DNA of 33,681 nucleotides, taken from positions 1 through 33,681 of the forward strand of contig CAYFYJ010000017.1 in NCBI GenBank assembly GCA_964347415.1, in the 5' to 3' direction. Positions 16,324-24,971 of the stretch are shown one piece after another. The position numbers and the translations under genes were made by a program. The DNA is from CAYFYJ01 sp964347415. GTDB lineage: Archaea; Aenigmatarchaeota; Aenigmatarchaeia; CG10238-14. The notes below the pieces were generated by a model. It ran no database searches and had not been told where the DNA came from. It was given only the letters and a program-made list of their open reading frames with translations. How positions within the stretch are numbered: position 1 is the stretch's first letter; every line of letters begins with the position of its first letter.

Positions 16324-17577
16324 ATGAAATACAAAGTCAAGAACATGTCACTCGCAGAAAAAGGTAAGTTTCAGATAGCTTGGGCTGAAAGCAGGATGCC
16401 CGTTCTGATGAAAATAAGAGAAGAATTTGAGAAGACGAAACCATTTAAAGGTTTGACGATTAGTGTTGCTCTTCATGTTACTAAAGAGACTGCAGTTCTT
16501 ATGAAGACTTTGAAGGCTGGAGGAGCCACTGTTGCTTTAGCTGCAGCAAATCCTTTGTCTACACAAGATGATGTTGCTGCTGCTTTGGTCGAGGAAGGAA
16601 TAAATGTTTTCGCATGGTCTGGAGTGAATGACGAAGAATATTATTGGTGTATGAATCAAGTTCTAGATTTCAAGCCAAATGTTACATTAGATGATGGTGG
16701 AGATTTGGTTAATACAATCCACACCAAAAGACAAGATTTGATCAATAATGTTTTTGGCGGTCAAGAAGAAACCACTACTGGTGTTATAAGATTAAGAGCC
16801 ATGGCCGAAGACGGTGTATTAAAATACCCGATGTTTGCGATAAACGACACACCAACTAAAGGAATGTTTGACAACATTTATGGAACCGGACAATCAACGA
16901 TCGATGGAATATTAAGAGCGACCAGCATGATGATTGCAGGAAAGACTTTTGTTGTATGCGGTTATGGGCGATGTGGTTATGGTCTATCAAACAGAGCCAG
17001 AGGAATGGGAGCGAACGTAATAGTCACAGAAGTCGACCCAGTTAAAGCTCTACAAGCTGTTATGGATGGATTCAGAGTTATGCCGTTAAAACAAGCGGCT
17101 GAGTTAGGTGATATCTTCATCACCATTACTGGAGATAGGGATATCATAACAAAAGAACACATGGAATTGATGAAAGACGGAGCTATCATTGGTAATACAG
17201 GTCATTTTAATGTTGAGATAAACTTACAAGATTTGGAGAACCTTTCAAAGAGCAAGAGAGAGATTAGGAAACACGTTAAAGAATACACTTTGGAGAATGG
17301 AAAAAAGATATATTTACTCGGCGAGGGGAGGATAATCAATCTTGTTGCCGCAGAAGGTCACCCCCCCGATGTAATGGATATGTCTTTTGCCGATCATGCT
17401 TTATGCGCGGAATATCTGGTTAAGAATCATAAAAATTTAAAACCGGATGTCTACAACGTACCAAAAGAGATCGATGATAAAGTCGCGTCACTTAAGTTAA
17501 AATCGATGGGAGTTGAAATAGATAGGTTGACAGAAAAACAGAAGAAGTATTTATCTGACTGGAAGGAAGGTACTTAG
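16324..17577 (+). CDS. ahcY: S-adenosylhomocysteinase
   Basis: NAD-dependent hydrolase that splits S-adenosylhomocysteine into adenosine and homocysteine (S-inosylhomocysteine in some methanogens). At 417 residues it is the short archaeal/Thermotoga form. Motifs are AAANPLSTQDDVAAAL, DDGGD, EETTTGVIRL, NDTPTKGMFDNIYGTGQST and the NAD-binding VCGYGRCGYG (from Gly213). The C-terminus ends in KKYLSDWKEGT, as in the short forms. A clear AGGAGA site (16312-16317) precedes the ATG. It is last in the run that starts at 13802. Confidence 0.95.
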   Translation: MKYKVKNMSLAEKGKFQIAWAESRMPVLMKIREEFEKTKPFKGLTISVALHVTKETAVLMKTLKAGGATVALAAANPLSTQDDVAAALVEEGINVFAWSGVNDEEYYWCMNQVLDFKPNVTLDDGGDLVNTIHTKRQDLINNVFGGQEETTTGVIRLRAMAEDGVLKYPMFAINDTPTKGMFDNIYGTGQSTIDGILRATSMMIAGKTFVVCGYGRCGYGLSNRARGMGANVIVTEVDPVKALQAVMDGFRVMPLKQAAELGDIFITITGDRDIITKEHMELMKDGAIIGNTGHFNVEINLQDLENLSKSKREIRKHVKEYTLENGKKIYLLGEGRIINLVAAEGHPPDVMDMSFADHALCAEYLVKNHKNLKPDVYNVPKEIDDKVASLKLKSMGVEIDRLTEKQKKYLSDWKEGT

Positions 17578-17595
17578 TTAATGGAGCTCCTCTAC

Positions 17596-17637
17596 AAAAA
17601 TATTTAAATGTCTCACTTCTGATTATAGGTAAGTGAT
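17596..17637 (+). promoter_or_regulatory. Separate promoter for rps10
   Basis: A TATA-like AAAAATATTTAAATG lies at 17596-17610, about 38 bases before the rps10 ATG at 17641, with GTGAT at 17633-17637 as a ribosome binding site. It shows that rps10, normally in the EF-1A transcript, can be transcribed on its own here. Confidence 0.55.
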
Positions 17638-17640
17638 TAA

Positions 17641-17961
17641 ATGCAAATAGCCAGAATAAAACTCTCAGGGAGAGACCCCAAACAGTTGGATGAGATTTGT
17701 GTAGAGATAATTGGAATTGCAAAAAAGTTTGGTATTGACTATAAAGGACCGATTCCTTTACCAACTAAGAAATTGAGAGTTGCACCGATGAAGACACCAT
17801 GTGGGGACGGGACAGGTCATGGTAACACTTCATTTGACAGGTGGGAGTTAAGAATTCACAAGAGATTGATTGATTTACAGGCTGATGATAGGGCTTTGAG
17901 ACAAGTCCTGAGAGTTGCTATTCCTCAAGGAGTTCATATTTCGATTAAACTTATTGATTAA
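17641..17961 (+). CDS. rps10: Ribosomal protein S10 (uS10)
   Basis: Small-subunit ribosomal protein, 106 residues, normal length for archaea. It begins QIARIKLSGRDPKQLDEIC and has the GPIPLPTKKLRVAPMKTPCG block and the HKRLIDLQADDRALRQVLR segment. In most archaea it directly follows EF-1A; here a 9 kb metabolic block lies between them. It ends 28 bases from the convergent DUF5661 gene. Confidence 0.96.
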   Translation: MQIARIKLSGRDPKQLDEICVEIIGIAKKFGIDYKGPIPLPTKKLRVAPMKTPCGDGTGHGNTSFDRWELRIHKRLIDLQADDRALRQVLRVAIPQGVHISIKLID

Positions 17962-17988
17962 TTTACCCGTCCTCTCTGTCTTCATAAT

Positions 17989-18261
17989 CTATTCCTTCTT
18001 ATGAAATACTTCTGCTTCCCTTTCCATCTTCTCCAGTCTTGTGTAGTAATCAGGAAATTCATTTAGGTGCGCTAAAGCTATTTTACCAGTAATGAGGGGG
18101 TCATCTCCCGAAACATCAGTTTTTGGATCATGCTTTCCATGTTCTAATTCCACATCCATTCCCATTCTGAATTGCTCGACATCAAACTTACTCCAATCTA
18201 TTCCTAATTGCTCACCAATTTTTTTGGCTTCTTCAGCCGTAAAGTGTTTTTTAGTTGTCAT
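17989..18261 (-). CDS. DUF5661-like small protein
   Basis: 90 residues from the preferred start. The sequence (FTAEEAKKIGEQLGIDWSKF, then GMDVELEHGKHDPKTDVSG, then GKIALAHLNEFPDYYTRLEK) matches my memory of the DUF5661 family, a small conserved protein of unknown function in archaea and bacteria. An upstream ATG at 18318 is rejected because the TATA-like TATAATAAA (18292-18300 on the reverse strand) would lie inside that extension. From 18261 it sits about 31-39 bases upstream, so the mRNA is near-leaderless. The long EHG and HLNEFPDYY motifs suggest a conserved functional surface. Convergent with rps10. Confidence 0.8.
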   Translation of the reverse strand: MTTKKHFTAEEAKKIGEQLGIDWSKFDVEQFRMGMDVELEHGKHDPKTDVSGDDPLITGKIALAHLNEFPDYYTRLEKMEREAEVFHKKE

Positions 18262-18380
18262 ATCTTTGATTGGGGCATTTAAAAATAAAAATTTATTATA
18301 TTGGAACCAATAACACATCTTGGTCTCTTCGACTAAAACTTATCAGATAAAATTTAAACCTAAAATTACAAGAATGAATC

Positions 18381-20804
18381 ATGAATCTGCTAGTTTTTGA
18401 TGTCGATCATTTAATCGAAAATGGAAAAGGAATAGTTAGACTTTTCTGCAAAAACGAGAAAGGTAAAACAATCCTTGTTCTAGATTCAAATTTTAAGCCT
18501 TATTTCTATGTTGAACCCAAAGATGGGAGACTTAGCAAGTATAAGAGAAAACTCCTTGACCATGATTTCAGAGAAGGCAAAATTCTAAAAGTAGAAACAG
18601 TTGAAAAAGAACTCTTCGGCGAGAAAAAGAAACTTCTGAAAATCGTAGTTGAAACCCCAAGAGACATCTACAACATAAGAAATACAGTAAAAAAATGGTC
18701 CGAAAACAAAGAGGAATATGAATATACAATCTCGTTCTATCAAAGATATCTAATTGACAAAAAAATAAAACCAATGAAATGGACCCAAGTCGAAGGAACA
18801 GAAACTAAAGAAGTCATTCAAGCCAAAAAAATAAAACCAATCAACCTGAAAAAAGAACCCAAACTAAAGATTCTGGCTTTTGATATCGAAATGATAGAAC
18901 AAGACGGGGAAGAAAAAATAATAATGATTTCTCTTGCTACTAACACTGGTTTCAAGAAAGTATTGACAACTTGGGGAGGAAAAGCCAAATCAACAGAAAC
19001 AGTACCAGATGAAAAAGCACTCTTAGAAAAATTCATCCAAACCATAAACGAACAAGACCCAGATTTTATAGTCACTTTCAACGGAGATGGTTTCGACTTT
19101 CCGAAAATTAAGACTTCTTCAGAAAAACACAAAATAAACATAAAAATAGGAAGAGACAGTTCGAACATAAGATTAGTAAGAAGGGGTAGAATATCCTCGA
19201 CAAAAATTAGAGGAAGAGTTCATATCGATCTGTTCAACTTCATAGATCACATTCTATCCACATCCATGAAAACAGAAGTCTTAACCCTAGATGCAGTGGC
19301 AGAAGAACTGTTAGGATTAAAAAAGAGAGACTTGAAATGGCAGAAGATTAAAGAATCCTTCGGAAGTAAAGATGGTTTAGAAGAATTGGCAGATTATTGT
19401 CTTTGGGATTCCCGGTTAACGTTAAAACTCGCAGAGCAGTTATTGCCACAAGTCTTTGCCTTATCAAAGTTGACAGGAACAATTCCATTCGATGCTGGCA
19501 GATATTTCTACTCACAATTAGACGAAGCGTATCTAATGAGAGAAGCGTTCAAACAAAATACCATAATACCGAACAGCCCCAAACAAGATGAAATAATGAA
19601 AAGAAGAATTAGACCTGTATATATAGGAGGTTTTGTCATCGAACCTAAGAAAGGCATACACTCTGACATAATAGTCTTCGATTTTAGAAGTCTGTACCCA
19701 ACGATAATAGTCACTCACAACATTTCCCCAGGCACAATAAATTGTAAACACAAGGGATGTAAGAAGAACAGTCCCCCAGAATTAAAACACCATTTCTGTA
19801 AAAAATCCAAAGGTTTCATCCCAAGAAACCTGGACGATATAATAATGAAACGGTTCGAGATTAAAAACAAGATGAAGAAATTAGAGAAGGATTCTCTGGA
19901 GTTTAAATATCTTGATAATATGCAATATGCATTGAAGATAATCGCAAATTCTATCTACGGATACATGGGATACTTTGGTGCTAAATGGTATTGTTATGAA
20001 TGTGCCGCTACAGCTGCCGCATGGGGAAGGTTCTATATTAAGAAAAGTATAGACATGATTGAAAAGGAAGGGTTTGAAGTTATATATGGAGATACGGACA
20101 GCGTCTTCATAACGATGCCCGGAATCAAAAAATCACAACTGATGAAGAGATCAGAGAATTTTTTGAAAAAGATTAACGAGCAATTACCAGGAATGATACA
20201 ACTTGAATTCAGGGGAATTTACGAGGGCGGAATTTTCGTAACAATTAAAGGAGTGAAGAGAGGAGCAAAGAAAAGATACGCATTAATAGACAAACAAGGC
20301 AACCTTGAGATAAGAGGATTTGAAACAGTTAGAAGAGATTGGTGTGATTTAGCAAAAGACATACAACATAAAGTCTTGAGAATAATACTCCAGGAAAAGG
20401 ATCCAGACAAAGCGACTAAACTTGTGAGAGATATGATCAAAAGATTGAACGAGAAAAAAGCCACATTAGAGGAATTAACAATTCACACCCAACTAGTAAA
20501 ACCCTTGTCTGAATATGAAGCCATAGGACCCCACGTAAAAGTTGCTAGAAAAATGAAAGATAGGGGTAGACCCGTGGGGGAGGGGATGATAGTCGAATAC
20601 ATAATAACAAAAAGATCAGGGAGTATATCAGATAGAGCCGAACCTCTAGATGATGTTAAAGAAGGCGAATATGATCCAGAGTATTATATAAATCACCAAG
20701 TCTTACCAGCAGCAATGCGTGTATTGAGTGCTTTAGGAATAACAGAACAACAAGTATTATCCGGTAAAATCCAAGCGAGATTAGGTAAGTGGTTTAAGAA
20801 ATAA
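18381..20804 (+). CDS. polB: Family B DNA polymerase
   Basis: Replicative B-family polymerase with 3'-5' proofreading, 807 residues. Exo I is FDIEM (Asp168, Glu170), Exo II FNGDGFDF (Asp236) and Exo III YCLWDSRL. Polymerase motif A is DFRSLYPTI (Asp434), motif B KIIANSIYG (Lys519) and motif C YGDTDS (Asp571, Asp573), followed by KKRYALI. A cysteine pair module between motifs A and B (CKHKGCKK and HHFCKK) is common in archaeal PolB. No intein is present in motif A or C. A TATA-like AATTTAAACC about 26 bases upstream suggests a leaderless start at 18381. Transcribed alone. Confidence 0.97.
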   Translation: MNLLVFDVDHLIENGKGIVRLFCKNEKGKTILVLDSNFKPYFYVEPKDGRLSKYKRKLLDHDFREGKILKVETVEKELFGEKKKLLKIVVETPRDIYNIRNTVKKWSENKEEYEYTISFYQRYLIDKKIKPMKWTQVEGTETKEVIQAKKIKPINLKKEPKLKILAFDIEMIEQDGEEKIIMISLATNTGFKKVLTTWGGKAKSTETVPDEKALLEKFIQTINEQDPDFIVTFNGDGFDFPKIKTSSEKHKINIKIGRDSSNIRLVRRGRISSTKIRGRVHIDLFNFIDHILSTSMKTEVLTLDAVAEELLGLKKRDLKWQKIKESFGSKDGLEELADYCLWDSRLTLKLAEQLLPQVFALSKLTGTIPFDAGRYFYSQLDEAYLMREAFKQNTIIPNSPKQDEIMKRRIRPVYIGGFVIEPKKGIHSDIIVFDFRSLYPTIIVTHNISPGTINCKHKGCKKNSPPELKHHFCKKSKGFIPRNLDDIIMKRFEIKNKMKKLEKDSLEFKYLDNMQYALKIIANSIYGYMGYFGAKWYCYECAATAAAWGRFYIKKSIDMIEKEGFEVIYGDTDSVFITMPGIKKSQLMKRSENFLKKINEQLPGMIQLEFRGIYEGGIFVTIKGVKRGAKKRYALIDKQGNLEIRGFETVRRDWCDLAKDIQHKVLRIILQEKDPDKATKLVRDMIKRLNEKKATLEELTIHTQLVKPLSEYEAIGPHVKVARKMKDRGRPVGEGMIVEYIITKRSGSISDRAEPLDDVKEGEYDPEYYINHQVLPAAMRVLSALGITEQQVLSGKIQARLGKWFKK

Positions 20805-20873
20805 CTAGATCAAAGGCTTCAAAACTATTTAAATCACAATAAGAAAATCTAAGATTCTTAATGTTAGAAGATT

Positions 20874-21065
20874 CTAGACCGAAGATTTTTTGAATAATCC
20901 AAGCAATACCAGCAATAGCCCTATTATTGCTAATGTTGGTGGGAACGCACCCCACACATCAGTGTAAAAGGATGAAAAATACATCCATATTATTCCAAAG
21001 AGAAAAATTCCTAAACCTTTCATGATCTTATGGTGGGCATATGCTATTTTTTCTTCCTTATTCAT
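20874..21065 (-). CDS. Small two-helix membrane protein, unknown
   Basis: 63 residues from ATG 21065 (MNKEEKIAYAHHKIMKG...). A charged N-terminal helix is followed by two hydrophobic segments (about 17-35 and 40-57) and a short basic tail. A longer reading from 21095 is unlikely, because the TATA-like TATATA at 21093-21098 lies about 30 bases before 21065 and would overlap the longer start. Family not recognised. It precedes MscS in the genome but reads away from it, on the same strand and about 70 bases downstream, so co-transcription with MscS is possible. Confidence 0.6.
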   Translation of the reverse strand: MNKEEKIAYAHHKIMKGLGIFLFGIIWMYFSSFYTDVWGAFPPTLAIIGLLLVLLGLFKKSSV

Positions 21066-21133
21066 CTTCTTCCATGGTGTACATGTACAGTGCATATATA
21101 GTTAATCGTTTTCCTGGAGTTTAAATATTAAGT

Positions 21134-21943
21134 TTATTTCCTGGGTTTTAAACGAACCCTTCTTAGATTAGATGGTAGTGGTGGCAGTATTCCCTTTCTT
21201 TCGAATTCCTTCTTAACAGCTTCAGTAATCCTCGATTTTATGAATTCTTCATCCCACGGCCTATTAATCCAGAATAAAACTTCTATTTTCGTGGTCCATT
21301 CTGTAATTCTTACAATAAACCTGATCTCCCTCTTTCTCTCTTCATCCACAGTCACATCCTTATCTTTCTTCAAAATATCTTCGATGATTTTTTTCGCTTC
21401 GCTCGTGCTACATGTATAATCTATCAAGAAATTAATCGATGATATCAATTCTTTCCTACCTGCAGTAAGGTTGATTATCCTATCAGTTATCATTGCGGAA
21501 TTAGGAATTATAACTTCATTCCTGTCGTAAGTTTTCAGTCTTGTTGACCTAAGAGTTATGTCTGTTACCTGTCCTGTTATATTACCGATTCTTATCACAT
21601 CGTCAATCCTGTAAACACTTCCAGTTATTATTATGATACCGGATATCCAGTTTGATACGATGTCTTTGAGACCAAAACCTATTACTATCGCACCTATACC
21701 TAAACCAGCGGCCGCAGCAGTTACGTCTATGTTAAAAACCAGAAGGATGGAGATGAATGCAATGATATAGATTATTATCGAAGTTATTCTTTTCAAAGGA
21801 ATGATCACATTCCTTTCTTTTTTCTTCTTCTGTAGTGATTTAATAAAACCGAGTTCAAGTATCTTGGACGCAATGTAAGCAGTCGTGATGATTAAAATCA
21901 CTTTTAATACGTTCGTCAGAGTAAAATATTCCCAAATCACCAT
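21134..21943 (-). CDS. MscS-type mechanosensitive channel
   Basis: Small-conductance mechanosensitive channel, 269 residues. Three transmembrane helices lie in the first 100 residues (about 10-28, 48-68 and 75-98). The third is the glycine/alanine-rich pore helix (AAAAGLGIGAIVIGFGLKD). The MscS beta domain follows (YRIDDVIRIGNITGQVTDITLRST and RNEVIIPNSAMI), then an alpha/beta C-terminal cage. It relieves turgor under hypo-osmotic shock. A TATA-like AAATTATAAAATC about 21 bases before the ATG implies a leaderless mRNA divergent from methionine aminopeptidase. Confidence 0.93.
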   Translation of the reverse strand: MVIWEYFTLTNVLKVILIITTAYIASKILELGFIKSLQKKKKERNVIIPLKRITSIIIYIIAFISILLVFNIDVTAAAAGLGIGAIVIGFGLKDIVSNWISGIIIITGSVYRIDDVIRIGNITGQVTDITLRSTRLKTYDRNEVIIPNSAMITDRIINLTAGRKELISSINFLIDYTCSTSEAKKIIEDILKKDKDVTVDEERKREIRFIVRITEWTTKIEVLFWINRPWDEEFIKSRITEAVKKEFERKGILPPLPSNLRRVRLKPRK

Positions 21944-22010
21944 GTTAATACCTTATGATTTTATAATTTAATAACAAATATTGTTGATATTACTTAAAAT
22001 GGTTTTGTGA

Positions 22011-22904
22011 ATGGAAAAGGAAATATTGGAGAAATACTGGAAAGCGGGTAAGATATGCCAAGAAGCTAAGGATTTGGCCAGAAAAGAGCTGAAACCCGGA
22101 GTAAAGCTCTTAGATTTGGCAGAAAAGATCGAAAAATTAATCAAAGATAGGAAAGCTGGCATAGCATTCCCAGTTAATATATCGATCAACGATATTGCTG
22201 CTCATTATACCCCTAACATCAATGATACTCTCACTTTTGAGGAAGAGGACCTAGTCAAGATTGATATTGGTGTTCATGAAGATGGTTACATCGGAGACAC
22301 GGCATTTTCAGTTAAACTCGGTGAAGAATCCCATCCGCTCATAGAAGCATCAGAGGATGCTCTGGAACAATTCATAAAGGAGATAAGACCTGGTAAAACT
22401 GTCGGAGAGATGTCCAAATTAGTCGATGATGTAGTAACAAGTCGTGGTTTCAATCCAATAAGAAACTTAGCCGGCCATTCTGTCGAGCAATATATACAAC
22501 ACGGTGGTTTATCTATCCCCAATGGTCATAAACCATCAAATGAAGAAATAAGAGAAGACCAAGTCTTGGGTATGGAAGTCTTCACTACTGATGGTGAAGG
22601 TTTAGTTAAAGAATCTTCCCCAACTTTGATATACATGTTCTTACAACCGAAACCAGTTAGACTTAACGAATCTAGAAAGATACTTGAATTGATATTCGAT
22701 GAATATAAAACTCTACCTTTTGCCAGAAGATGGCTGAAGAATGTTGGCAGTTCTGTCAGACTACATCTCGCTCTCAAGGAACTTGTGGATAGAGGGGCTC
22801 TACGAGAATATCCACCTTTGCGAGAAAAATCGTTCAAATCAGTGGCGCAAACAGAAGAGACTATTATCGTTCAGGATAAACCAATAATCACAACTAGACC
22901 ATAG
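22011..22904 (+). CDS. map: Methionine aminopeptidase, type II
   Basis: Removes N-terminal methionine from new proteins; 297 residues, the archaeal type II form with a helical insertion in the C-terminal half. Metal ligands are recognisable: the aspartates of KIDIGVHEDGYIGD, the histidine of GHSVEQY, the glutamate of GMEVFTTDGEG and the final glutamate in AQTEETIIV. The FPVNISINDIAAHYTP segment carries the substrate-binding histidine. Ten bases separate it from the DUF429 gene, so the two are probably one operon. Confidence 0.95.
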   Translation: MEKEILEKYWKAGKICQEAKDLARKELKPGVKLLDLAEKIEKLIKDRKAGIAFPVNISINDIAAHYTPNINDTLTFEEEDLVKIDIGVHEDGYIGDTAFSVKLGEESHPLIEASEDALEQFIKEIRPGKTVGEMSKLVDDVVTSRGFNPIRNLAGHSVEQYIQHGGLSIPNGHKPSNEEIREDQVLGMEVFTTDGEGLVKESSPTLIYMFLQPKPVRLNESRKILELIFDEYKTLPFARRWLKNVGSSVRLHLALKELVDRGALREYPPLREKSFKSVAQTEETIIVQDKPIITTRP

Positions 22905-22914
22905 GAGTGTTCAA

Positions 22915-23502
22915 ATGATAGTAGTTGGTTTAGATTTAGCTGCTGTGGAAACTCGACCTTCTGGGGTTTGTACCCTTAAGGAAATGAAAGTTGAAACCAA
23001 GTTACTTTATTCAGACAAAGAAATCATTCAAGAGATCAAAAAATTAAAACCAAAAATAATTACCATAGATGCACCTCTAAGTTTACCACCAGGTAGAAAG
23101 ACCATCGAAGAGAGGACTGATGTTCATCTTAGAGTCTGTGACAAAGAACTCTTGAAAAGAGGAATAAAGTTTTTTCCCATAACTCTTGGACCGATGAGAA
23201 AGTTAACTAAAAGAGGTATTAAATTAAAAAAAATTCTAGAGGATAGGGGATTTAAAGTCATAGAAGTTTATCCTGGAGCCGCTCAAGACGTATGGAATAT
23301 TCCTAGAAAGCAAAGAGGACTTGGAAGACTCATGAATGGCTTAAAAGGAATTGGAATTAAAGGCCTAAAGAAAGATATGGGTGATCATGAGTTAGATGCT
23401 GTTACATGCGCTTTAACCGGAAAGTATTTTTTAGATGGAAAAGCTGAAATCTTAGGAACAATCGATAATGGAATAGTAATGCCTAAACTTGAAGTTGAAT
23501 AA
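22915..23502 (+). CDS. DUF429 protein
   Basis: 195 residues, matching the DUF429 family of predicted RNase H-like fold proteins. The first strand carries VVGLDLAAVETRPSG with an acidic residue, the second has ITIDAPLSLPPG, and a later segment VIEVYPGAAQ is followed by DHELDAVTCALTG, where acidic residues could complete a metal site. Function is not established; nuclease-like activity is a fold-based guess. It is in the same operon as map. Confidence 0.78.
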   Translation: MIVVGLDLAAVETRPSGVCTLKEMKVETKLLYSDKEIIQEIKKLKPKIITIDAPLSLPPGRKTIEERTDVHLRVCDKELLKRGIKFFPITLGPMRKLTKRGIKLKKILEDRGFKVIEVYPGAAQDVWNIPRKQRGLGRLMNGLKGIGIKGLKKDMGDHELDAVTCALTGKYFLDGKAEILGTIDNGIVMPKLEVE

Positions 23503-23544
23503 CAATTTAACGAATAAAACTCATATTATAAAAAAGTAGATGCC

Positions 23545-23832
23545 ATGTCCAAATTAACAGAAGAAAAACTCCACAGGAGGATAGAAAAATTCTTGGAAGA
23601 CTTATTCAAAGAATCTAGACTTTACAGAGATCTTGTATATTTATCAAAATTAGTAAAAATGCTTATCTATCTTGGGTCTGGTATTTCGATTTTAATAATG
23701 GTTTTTCTCGGCAAACCAATGGGTTCTTTGGATGATCTGGTTAATTGGATGAGTCAAACTATTTTTGGCAGAATAATAGCCGTTTTTATAGCCTTTAGTC
23801 TGATAATTTACGGTTTAGAGAAGCTTAGATGA
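23545..23832 (+). CDS. Small membrane protein, unknown
   Basis: 95 residues. A charged amphipathic N-terminus (about 1-35) is followed by two hydrophobic segments (about 38-56 and 75-92) joined by a GSLDDLVNWMSQ loop. No family recognised. A TTATAAA element at about 23525 lies close before the ATG. Codon use and composition look like the neighbours. Confidence 0.55.
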   Translation: MSKLTEEKLHRRIEKFLEDLFKESRLYRDLVYLSKLVKMLIYLGSGISILIMVFLGKPMGSLDDLVNWMSQTIFGRIIAVFIAFSLIIYGLEKLR

Positions 23833-23909
23833 CTGTTCTCTTGTTTACACAAAACTTTTTATAATTAAACATGGAAATATATCAATTACTTTTACTGTGA
23901 GGAACACCC

Positions 23910-24971
23910 ATGTTTAAAGTCGGAATCAACGGTTTCGGTACTATTGGTAGAAGGGTTGCATCCGCTGTTACCAAACAAGATGACATGAAGCTAGTTGGGG
24001 TCGCCGATATAAGTCCTTCCTGGAAAATACGTTCTGCGATTAACACCCCTATTTTCTATGGTTTAAGAGAATATGGCTTGAACGAGAAAGAACAGTTCGA
24101 AACGATTAAAAAAATCTTCACGGATGCGAAAATTGAACCAAAAGGAACGATTCTGGATTTAATCAATGAGACAGATCTAATAGTAGACTGCACTCCTAAA
24201 AAAGTGGGCCTAGCCAATAGAGATAGACTCTACTCGAGAAAGAACGATCTGCACGTACTCTTTCAAGGAGGGGAAAAGGCCTCAATAGCCAATGTTACTT
24301 TTAACGCCTATATAAATTACAAGGATGCAATCGGAGAAAGGTTTATAAGAATACCCTCCTGTAACACTACTGGTATGTTGAGATACCTAAACATCGTACA
24401 GAGTGTCTCTGACGTAAAGAAAGTAGTTGTAAACTTGACAAGAAGAGGTGCAGACCCACCAGAACCAAGGTCTGGTCCGATAAACGATTACATACCTACT
24501 GGAATCCCATCTCATCATGTAGAAGATGTAATTTCTGCCGATTCTAGGTTGGATGGTAAACTGATAACATATGGAGTGATAGTCCCGATCACGTTGATGC
24601 ACATGCACAGCGTCATCGCGTTTGGTAGTTTTCCATCCAGAGAAAAAATTATAAATGCGTTTCATGAAGACCCAAGGATGGTCGTTATAGGAGGAAAGGA
24701 AGTCCCGACAGCAGCTCAGGTAATGGAAGCCAACGAGAGGAAAAACTTATACCAAATCGCCATTTTAGAGAAAACTGTTCATCTCCATGATGATATACTC
24801 CTATTTTCCGTCTATGTCCATCAGGAGGCAGACGTTGTCCCAGAGAACTTAGACGCGATCAGAGCATCTTTGGGTTATGAAGACTCACAGGACTCGATTG
24901 AACGAACCAATCGATCTCTTAATTTAAAGGACACAAAAAAGAAACTTGAATCATGTTTCCCGGTGTGTTGA
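23910..24971 (+). CDS. gap: Glyceraldehyde-3-phosphate dehydrogenase, archaeal type II
   Basis: Archaeal NAD(P)-dependent GAPDH, 353 residues. It interconverts glyceraldehyde 3-phosphate and 1,3-bisphosphoglycerate. It starts with the nucleotide-binding GINGFGTIGRRVA, has the DCTPKKVG segment and the active-site cysteine in PSCNTTG (Cys151), and ends in a Cys-containing tail. A GTGAGG ribosome binding site (23898-23903) precedes the ATG; a TATA-like TTTTTATAATT lies at 23857-23866. It overlaps pgk by one base (TGATG), so the two lower-glycolysis enzymes are co-translated. Confidence 0.95.
   Translation: MFKVGINGFGTIGRRVASAVTKQDDMKLVGVADISPSWKIRSAINTPIFYGLREYGLNEKEQFETIKKIFTDAKIEPKGTILDLINETDLIVDCTPKKVGLANRDRLYSRKNDLHVLFQGGEKASIANVTFNAYINYKDAIGERFIRIPSCNTTGMLRYLNIVQSVSDVKKVVVNLTRRGADPPEPRSGPINDYIPTGIPSHHVEDVISADSRLDGKLITYGVIVPITLMHMHSVIAFGSFPSREKIINAFHEDPRMVVIGGKEVPTAAQVMEANERKNLYQIAILEKTVHLHDDILLFSVYVHQEADVVPENLDAIRASLGYEDSQDSIERTNRSLNLKDTKKKLESCFPVC

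Noticed and set aside
18381..20804. Intein in DNA polymerase B
   Set aside because: Motifs A, B and C are contiguous with normal spacing and there are no splicing motifs.
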